From the NCBI RefSeq assembly GCF_000308835.1, contig NZ_BAGN01000158.1, forward strand, positions 1 to 64,000: a stretch of 64,000 nt of DNA. Reading direction: 5' to 3'. The position numbers and the translations under genes were made by a program. Source of the stretch: Nocardia vinacea NBRC 16497. GTDB lineage: Bacteria > Actinomycetota > Actinomycetes > Mycobacteriales > Mycobacteriaceae. Numbering within the stretch: the first letter of the stretch is position 1; every line of letters starts with the position of its first letter. Positions 59,495 through 64,000 of this stretch are shown here, in pieces. The notes under the pieces are model-generated. The model was not told the DNA's origin, did not search any database, and saw nothing but the letters and a program-made list of their open reading frames with translations.

Positions 59495-59740
59495 ATGACC
59501 ATGACCATCACCGAATTACGCAGGATCCTCGTGGAATGCGCGGGCGGCGACGATATCGCCGAAGATATCGCCGGACTCGACTTCGAACAGCTCGGCTACG
59601 ACTCCCTGGCGCTCATCGAGACGGCCTCGCGGATCCAACGCGATTTCGGCGTGCTGATCCCGGAGGAACAGCTCATCGATGTCAAGACGCCGCAGGAGCT
59701 GGTCGATATCGTCAATAGCCAATTGCGCGGTGCGGCATGA
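59495..59740 (+). CDS. Type II PKS acyl carrier protein
   Basis: 81 residues from ATG 59495 with AGGGAG upstream, 10 bp after KS-beta. The phosphopantetheine Ser is Ser37 in FEQLGYDSLALIETASRI. Acidic four-helix carrier protein of the usual length. Needs a phosphopantetheinyl transferase encoded elsewhere. It holds the growing poly-beta-keto chain. Confidence 0.95.
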   Translation: MTMTITELRRILVECAGGDDIAEDIAGLDFEQLGYDSLALIETASRIQRDFGVLIPEEQLIDVKTPQELVDIVNSQLRGAA

Positions 59741-60675
59741 ATACACAGGTGATGAGCCACAGCAAGGTGGTGCAGGCGCCGCCAGAGGTCGTCTACGGCC
59801 TGGTCGCGGATGTGACCAAATGGCCGGTGATCTTCGCACCGAGCGTGCTGGTGCGTCATCTGCACCGCGGACCCGATGAGGAGCGGTTCCGGTTGTGGGC
59901 CACCGTCAATGGTGAGGTGAAGAATTGGACTTCCCGGCGGGTGCTCGATGCGGCGCAACGGCGCATCGTCTTCGAACAGGAGCGCAGTCAGGCGCCGATC
60001 GCGTCCATGAGCGGTGGCTGGTCGTTCCGCCAAATCGATCCCGGCACAACGAAGGTCACCCTCGACCACCGCTTCACTGTGGTGGACGGCGCCGATCCGG
60101 ATCTGGTGGCGGGCGCGGTGGATCGCAATAGCGAGACCGAGTTGGCCGCATTGGCTCGTATCGCAGAGCTGGGACATCCGGTCGACGAGGTGGTGCACAC
60201 CTTCGAAGACGCTGTCCCGCTCGATATCGCGGCGGCCGAGGCGTACGACTTCATCTACCACAGCGAGCGCTGGCCCGAACACGTTCCGCATGTCGGCAGG
60301 ATCGAACTCGACGAGGACGCCGATGGTGTGCAACTGATGGAGATGGACACCGTTACCGCGGGCGGTATTCCGCACACCACCAAATCGGTGCGCGTCTGCG
60401 TCACCGACGAGCGCATCGATTACAAGCAGCTGCTGCCGCCTGCCATGCTCTTCGGGCACAGCGGCGCATGGGAATTCGCGGATGGTCCGGACGGCGCGGT
60501 GGTGACGGCACGGCACACCGTTGCGATCGATCCGGTCGCCGCCCGCGAAATCCTCGGGGCCGATACCGATCTCGCCGATGCGCGCGCATATCTCACCGAA
60601 GCGCTGTCGACCAACAGCCGCAATACCCTGCTGTGCGCGGTTCGGTATGCCGAGTCCGTGAAGTCACCGACATGA
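59737..60675 (+). CDS. Di-domain polyketide aromatase/cyclase
   Basis: 312 residues; overlaps the ACP gene by ATGA. Two SRPBCC (TcmN-like helix-grip) domains: residues 1-150 (VVQAPPEVVYGLVADVTKWP, GGWSFRQIDPGTTKVTLDHR) and 155-312 (DIAAAEAYDFIYHSERWPEH, SGAWEFADGPDGAVVTARHT). Didomain ARO/CYCs such as ActVII aromatise the first ring of chains that have been reduced by a C9 ketoreductase, so a ketoreductase would be expected somewhere. Confidence 0.92.
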   Translation: MNTQVMSHSKVVQAPPEVVYGLVADVTKWPVIFAPSVLVRHLHRGPDEERFRLWATVNGEVKNWTSRRVLDAAQRRIVFEQERSQAPIASMSGGWSFRQIDPGTTKVTLDHRFTVVDGADPDLVAGAVDRNSETELAALARIAELGHPVDEVVHTFEDAVPLDIAAAEAYDFIYHSERWPEHVPHVGRIELDEDADGVQLMEMDTVTAGGIPHTTKSVRVCVTDERIDYKQLLPPAMLFGHSGAWEFADGPDGAVVTARHTVAIDPVAAREILGADTDLADARAYLTEALSTNSRNTLLCAVRYAESVKSPT

Positions 60676-61607
60676 CCGCCACCGAACTACCGAGGGTGGC
60701 CGGGGGCCCGGTCGTGCGCGAAATCGCCGACCGGGTCTACGCGTACACGCACAGTCGAGGCGGCTGGTGTGTCAGCAATGCGGGCGTGCTGGCGGGGCCG
60801 GACGGCGCGGTGGTGATCGATACGCTGGCGACCGAGGGACGCACCCGCGCGCTGGTCGAATTCGTCGACGACCTCGATATCGGTCCGGCCAGAACGATTG
60901 TCAACACCCACCATCACGGCGACCACAATTTCGGCAATCACCTCTTCGGGCCCACCGCCGTCGTCATCGGCCACGATCGGATCCGGCCGGAGATGATCGA
61001 GACCGGACTCGCGCTGACCGAACTGTGGCCGCAGGTGCAGTGGGGCGATGTGCGAGTAACCCTGCCCAGCATCACCTTCAGCAGCCGCGTGACCCTGCAT
61101 ATCGGCGAACGGCGCGTCGAACTGATCCACCTCGGACCGGCCGCGCACACCACCAATGATGTGGTGGCGTGGCTGCCCGAGGAGAAGGTGCTCTTCGCCG
61201 GAGATCTGGTGATGTCGGGGGCAGCACCGTTCTGCCTGATGGGATCGGTCAGCGGGTCGATAAACGCGATCAGCAGGCTCGCCGAACTTGGCGCGGAAAC
61301 TGTGGTGTCCGGGCACGGTCCGGTGACCGGACCCGAGATCTTCGAGCAGACACTGCGATATCTGCGGTGGGTGCAGGAGCTGGCCGCCGAAGGCCGCTCC
61401 CTCGGACTCACCCCGCTGGCCGTCGCGCTCGAGGCCGATCACGGTGAATTCGCCGATCTGGTCGACGAAGAGCGCATAGTCGGCAATCTGTACCGCGCCG
61501 ATGCGGAATGGGCGGGCGGTCCGATCGGCGAGCCGCTGGATGTGCTGTCGATTTTCGGCGAGATGATCGTGTACAACCACGGGCGGGTGCCGACATGTCT
61601 GGCGTGA
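60672..61607 (+). CDS. Metallo-beta-lactamase-fold cyclase/thioesterase
   Basis: 311 residues from ATG 60672, overlapping the aromatase gene by 4 bp. Metal motif THHHGDHN at residues 79-86 (H-x-H-x-D-H), with further ligands in LIHLGPAAHTTNDV, LFAGDLV and VSGHGPV. MBL-fold proteins in this genomic position (ActIV group) close the second ring and release the chain from ACP. The position between aromatase and oxygenase supports that role over a lactamase function. Confidence 0.88.
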   Translation: MTATELPRVAGGPVVREIADRVYAYTHSRGGWCVSNAGVLAGPDGAVVIDTLATEGRTRALVEFVDDLDIGPARTIVNTHHHGDHNFGNHLFGPTAVVIGHDRIRPEMIETGLALTELWPQVQWGDVRVTLPSITFSSRVTLHIGERRVELIHLGPAAHTTNDVVAWLPEEKVLFAGDLVMSGAAPFCLMGSVSGSINAISRLAELGAETVVSGHGPVTGPEIFEQTLRYLRWVQELAAEGRSLGLTPLAVALEADHGEFADLVDEERIVGNLYRADAEWAGGPIGEPLDVLSIFGEMIVYNHGRVPTCLA

Positions 61608-62854
61608 CAACCGAATCGGTGCGGGTCTGCGTGGTCGGCGGCGGACCGGCGGGGCTGATGACCGGTCTACTGCTCGCCCGATCGGGCGTGGAAGTGCTCG
61701 TGTTGGAAAAGCATCCGGACTTCCTGCGCGACTTCCGCGGTGACACCGTGCATCCATCCACTCTCCGGGCGATCGACGAACTCGGACTGGCCACCGAATT
61801 CCTCGCGCTACCGCACGTCGAACTGCCACAGCTGCCGATGGCCACCGCGAGTGGGCCGGTGATCTTCGCCGACTTCCGTTCGCTCCCAGGCGGTTTCCCG
61901 TTCGTGGCATTCATGCCGCAGTGGGATGTGCTGAACTTCCTTGCCGAGGCCGGTGGGCGGTATCCGGGCTTCCGCTTGATCCAGCGGGCCGAGGTCACCG
62001 AACTCATCCAGGAGCACGACACCGTGGTCGGCGCACGGGTACGCACACCCGAGGGAACTCTCGAGGTCCGGTCCCAGTTGGTGATCGCCGCGGATGGACG
62101 CAATTCGATTGTGCGCGGCGGCCTGCTCGAGGTCGCGGCCAGCGCGGCGCCGATGGACGTACTGTGGTTCCGGGTCAGCAAACCCGACGGCGAGCGGCTG
62201 CCGACCGTGCGCAGCGGCAATGGCTTCTTCATCGTCTGCATCGACCGCGGCGACTACCTGCAGGTCGCCTACATGATCCCGAAGGGCGGATTCGCGACCG
62301 TCAAGGCCGCCGGACTCGCCGACTTCCGTGCCGACCTCGCCGCGATCTATCCGAGCCTCACCGAGCATCTGGCGGCCGAGATCCGCACCTGGGATGACGT
62401 GAAACCTCTTGATGTGCGGGTGGATCGGTTACGGCGCTGGTACCGGCCCGGTCTGCTCGCGATCGGCGATGCGGCCCATGCCATGTCGCCCGCGGGCGGT
62501 GTCGGCATCAATCTCGCGGTACAGGACGCGATCGCGACCGCCCGGCTGCTCGCGCCCATCCTCGGCACGGGTGCTCGACCGAGCGTCGCACAATTGCGCG
62601 CCGTGCAGAGTAGGCGCGAATTCCCCATGCGTGTAGTCCAATTCGCGCAGCTGCGGCTGCTGTCGGATCTCTATCCGAATGCCGGACGACCGGGCACCGA
62701 CAAGCCACTGCTGGTACGCCTGCTGCGGCGCTTTCCCCGCCTACCCCGGTTGGTGGCGCGGGTGATCGGGCTCGGCATCCGGCCCGAACACGTGCCACCG
62801 GCAGCCGATATCGCCGGAACCGTCACTGCCCTAACGAAATTCAGGGAGAACTGA
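61595..62854 (+). CDS. FAD-dependent aromatic monooxygenase
   Basis: 419 residues from ATG 61595 (GTG 61604 possible), overlapping the MBL gene by 13 bp. Group A flavin hydroxylase: GGGPAG nucleotide loop at residues 15-20, DFRGDTVHPST, VIAADGRNS and IGDAAHAMSPAGGVGIN. It resembles PHBH-type polyketide hydroxylases that use NADPH and O2 to hydroxylate or epoxidise aromatic intermediates. It lacks the extra C-terminal thioredoxin-like domain of the RdmE/PgaE group, which fits its shorter length. Confidence 0.92.
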   Translation: MSGVTTESVRVCVVGGGPAGLMTGLLLARSGVEVLVLEKHPDFLRDFRGDTVHPSTLRAIDELGLATEFLALPHVELPQLPMATASGPVIFADFRSLPGGFPFVAFMPQWDVLNFLAEAGGRYPGFRLIQRAEVTELIQEHDTVVGARVRTPEGTLEVRSQLVIAADGRNSIVRGGLLEVAASAAPMDVLWFRVSKPDGERLPTVRSGNGFFIVCIDRGDYLQVAYMIPKGGFATVKAAGLADFRADLAAIYPSLTEHLAAEIRTWDDVKPLDVRVDRLRRWYRPGLLAIGDAAHAMSPAGGVGINLAVQDAIATARLLAPILGTGARPSVAQLRAVQSRREFPMRVVQFAQLRLLSDLYPNAGRPGTDKPLLVRLLRRFPRLPRLVARVIGLGIRPEHVPPAADIAGTVTALTKFREN

Positions 62855-62856
62855 TC

Positions 62857-63615
62857 GTGTCGACATATCTGCTCGTCCATGGCGCATTCCACGGCGGCTG
62901 GGCCTGGCAGCGGGTGCTGCCGCTGCTCGAGGACGCCGGACATCGTGTGCTGGGCCCGTCGCTTGTCGGCCTCGGCGACCGCGCCGATCTCTTGAGCCCG
63001 GATGTCGGCCTGGATACCCACGTCGAGGATCTGGTCGGCCTGCTCACCTCCGCGGATCTGACCGACGTCGTCCTGGTCGGGCACAGCTACGCGAGCATCG
63101 TGGTGACCGCGGTCGCCGACGCCGTCCCCGACCGCATCGCCGAACTCGTCTATATCGACACCTTCGTCCCGCGCGACGGTGAGGCGGTCGCCGACATCAT
63201 GCCCGGTATGGTCGATGCCTTCGCCGCCGCGGCCACCGAATACGGCGATGGCTGGCGCGTACCGCCGCAGACCGAGCCGATGGGCGACGGCGGTCTGTAC
63301 GGCATCACCGAGGAACCCGATTTGAGCTGGGCCGCCTCGATGATGACCGCCCAGTCGCTCGAGACTTTCCAACAGCGCATGCTGCTCACGAATCCCGGTG
63401 CGCTGGCGGATATTCCGGTGACACACGTGTATTGCAGCGAGGGCGGCGAAGCCTACAAGGCCATGCGCACCGCCATGCCGCGCACCCTGCCACCCGCCGA
63501 CCTGCCGCCGGGCCGTCTGCACGTGCTGCCGACCGGGCACGACTGCATGATCACCATGCCGCGCGAATTGGCCGGGCACCTCCTGGCATTGGCACCGCGG
63601 ACAACGCTTGCCTAA
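62857..63615 (+). CDS. Alpha/beta hydrolase (methylesterase/salicylate-binding-protein-2 type)
   Basis: 252 residues from GTG 62857, two bases after the monooxygenase stop. The start STYLLVHGAFHGGWAWQRVL and the nucleophile elbow VLVGHSYASIVVTAVAD (Ser near 83) are those of the SABP2/hydroxynitrile lyase-like group; the catalytic His is in LPTGHDCMI. Probably hydrolyses an ester or lactone, or acts as a cyclase-assisting hydrolase late in the polyketide pathway. Last gene of the rightward operon seen in the window. Confidence 0.88.
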   Translation: MSTYLLVHGAFHGGWAWQRVLPLLEDAGHRVLGPSLVGLGDRADLLSPDVGLDTHVEDLVGLLTSADLTDVVLVGHSYASIVVTAVADAVPDRIAELVYIDTFVPRDGEAVADIMPGMVDAFAAAATEYGDGWRVPPQTEPMGDGGLYGITEEPDLSWAASMMTAQSLETFQQRMLLTNPGALADIPVTHVYCSEGGEAYKAMRTAMPRTLPPADLPPGRLHVLPTGHDCMITMPRELAGHLLALAPRTTLA

Positions 63616-63851
63616 TGCAGGACACCGTAGGTCGCCGCAATGGTGAACCCGTGCGCTCCGGTCTCACAGGTCACCGTGCCCTGGTAGCCGATGCCGCAGG
63701 TGGCGCCACCGACGGCGACCTTCTGCCCCTCCGGCAGCACCTGCGCGCCACCCGGATAGGTGAAGGTGGGTTGGTCGGCGGTCAGGAACTGGGCCGCTTC
63801 CACAGTTGACGAACGCACCTGGTTCGCGCCCAGCGGTGCATCGATCGGCAC
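63612..63851 (-). CDS. Hypothetical protein with exported-type domain, 5' end uncertain
   Basis: From GTG 63851 the frame gives 79 residues ending VTCETGAHGFTIAATYGVLH. The open frame continues upstream without a stop to at least 63920 (HGFVIETQWLSRGCGA) but with no good start codon or signal peptide. Three cysteines (SRGCGA, GATCGIG, VTCETG) and the all-beta look (QPTFTYPGGAQVLPEGQKVA) suggest a secreted domain, as in Nocardia exported hypotheticals. It may be an N-terminally truncated gene. Convergent with the hydrolase, overlapping by 4 bp. Confidence 0.45.
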   Translation of the reverse strand: MPIDAPLGANQVRSSTVEAAQFLTADQPTFTYPGGAQVLPEGQKVAVGGATCGIGYQGTVTCETGAHGFTIAATYGVLH

Positions 63852-63919
63852 CGCACCGCAACCGCGCGATAGCCATTGCGTCTCGATGACGAATCCGTGT
63901 GCCGCCCAGCCGGATCGGG

Positions 63920-64000
63920 TCAGGATTCGGCCGCGTCGTACGCGGCGCGGGCGGCGAGTACTTCGCTGAGATGTGCGCTCGACCAGTCGACGATGCTCGC
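63920..64000 (-). CDS. C-terminal end of an unidentified protein (runs off right edge)
   Basis: The last 26 residues, ASIVDWSSAHLSEVLAARAA then YDAAES and a stop at 63920, are in the window. Helical and acidic; too short to assign. Codon use fits real coding sequence. Confidence 0.5.
   Translation of the reverse strand, partial: ASIVDWSSAHLSEVLAARAAYDAAES

Noticed and set aside
1..64000. CRISPR arrays, insertion sequences, prophage, tRNA or rRNA genes
   Set aside because: No regularly spaced repeats, transposase or integrase-like proteins, or tRNA-like cloverleaf sequence were seen by eye; a tRNAscan or ISfinder run could still find something small.

Overview
The window is high-GC actinobacterial chromosome with GTG and occasional TTG starts, dense gene packing and many 4-bp ATGA overlaps. 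The gene order from about 3 to 20.5 kb (YihY/BrkB protein, DUF3039, DUF3099, sigB, ideR, DUF4192, PAC2) follows the Mycobacterium tuberculosis Rv2707-Rv2714 block as I remember it. Together with an ESX/EspC-like operon, a FadD and a mycobacterial-type ahpC-ahpD pair, this points to a mycolate-producing member of Mycobacteriales. Nocardia is my best guess, by inference only. No rRNA, tRNA, CRISPR array, insertion sequence or phage gene was seen.

Layout. (1) 0-3 kb: a divergent SDR/TetR pair with a perfect 12-bp inverted repeat, and an SF2 helicase. (2) 3-23 kb: the conserved sigB-ideR-galE neighbourhood. It is interrupted between DUF3099 and sigB by an MFS permease, a VOC protein and a methyltransferase. 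Between sigB and ideR lie an overlapping GNAT/acyl-CoA-synthetase and AcuC deacetylase pair. The sigB gene has a clear ECF-type promoter (GGGAAC-N17-CGTT). (3) 23-25.6 kb: a compact spermidine operon, an ornithine/lysine decarboxylase coupled to a SpeD-SpeE fusion, ended by a nested hairpin. (4) 25.6-31.7 kb: an SDR-tautomerase pair with a TetR and two copies of its likely operator, an NmrA/MarR divergent pair with a 16-bp inverted repeat, and oxyR divergent from ahpC-ahpD. (5) 31.7-46.3 kb: accessory genes, including a frameshifted DUF4132 gene, PhzF, an amidohydrolase, AraC/SDR, FadD with a small coupled upstream gene, an EspC-like secretion operon and an L,D-transpeptidase. (6) 46.8-50.3 kb: a phaB-phaC-phaZ-like polyhydroxyalkanoate operon. 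(7) 50.3-63.6 kb: a type II polyketide synthase cluster with export pump and TetR, SARP activator, biotin carboxylase, AccD-AccA fusion, KS-alpha, KS-beta, ACP, aromatase/cyclase, metallo-beta-lactamase-fold cyclase, FAD monooxygenase and alpha/beta hydrolase.

How the genes work together. The polyketide cluster carries its own malonyl-CoA supply (AccC + AccDA), minimal PKS, ring-forming enzymes, an oxygenase and a regulator. KS-beta carries the F/T/F residues that limit actinorhodin KS-beta to C16, so an octaketide is predicted. No ketoreductase, malonyltransferase or biotin carrier protein is visible. The oxyR-ahpCD, ideR and sigB genes form a stress and iron-response neighbourhood. Two genes (DUF3039 and DUF4132) are each broken by one base; the DUF3039 break is in a homopolymer, so sequencing error must be considered for both. 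Two short relics of regulators (LacI-type HTH, MmyB-type ligand domain) mark decayed spots.
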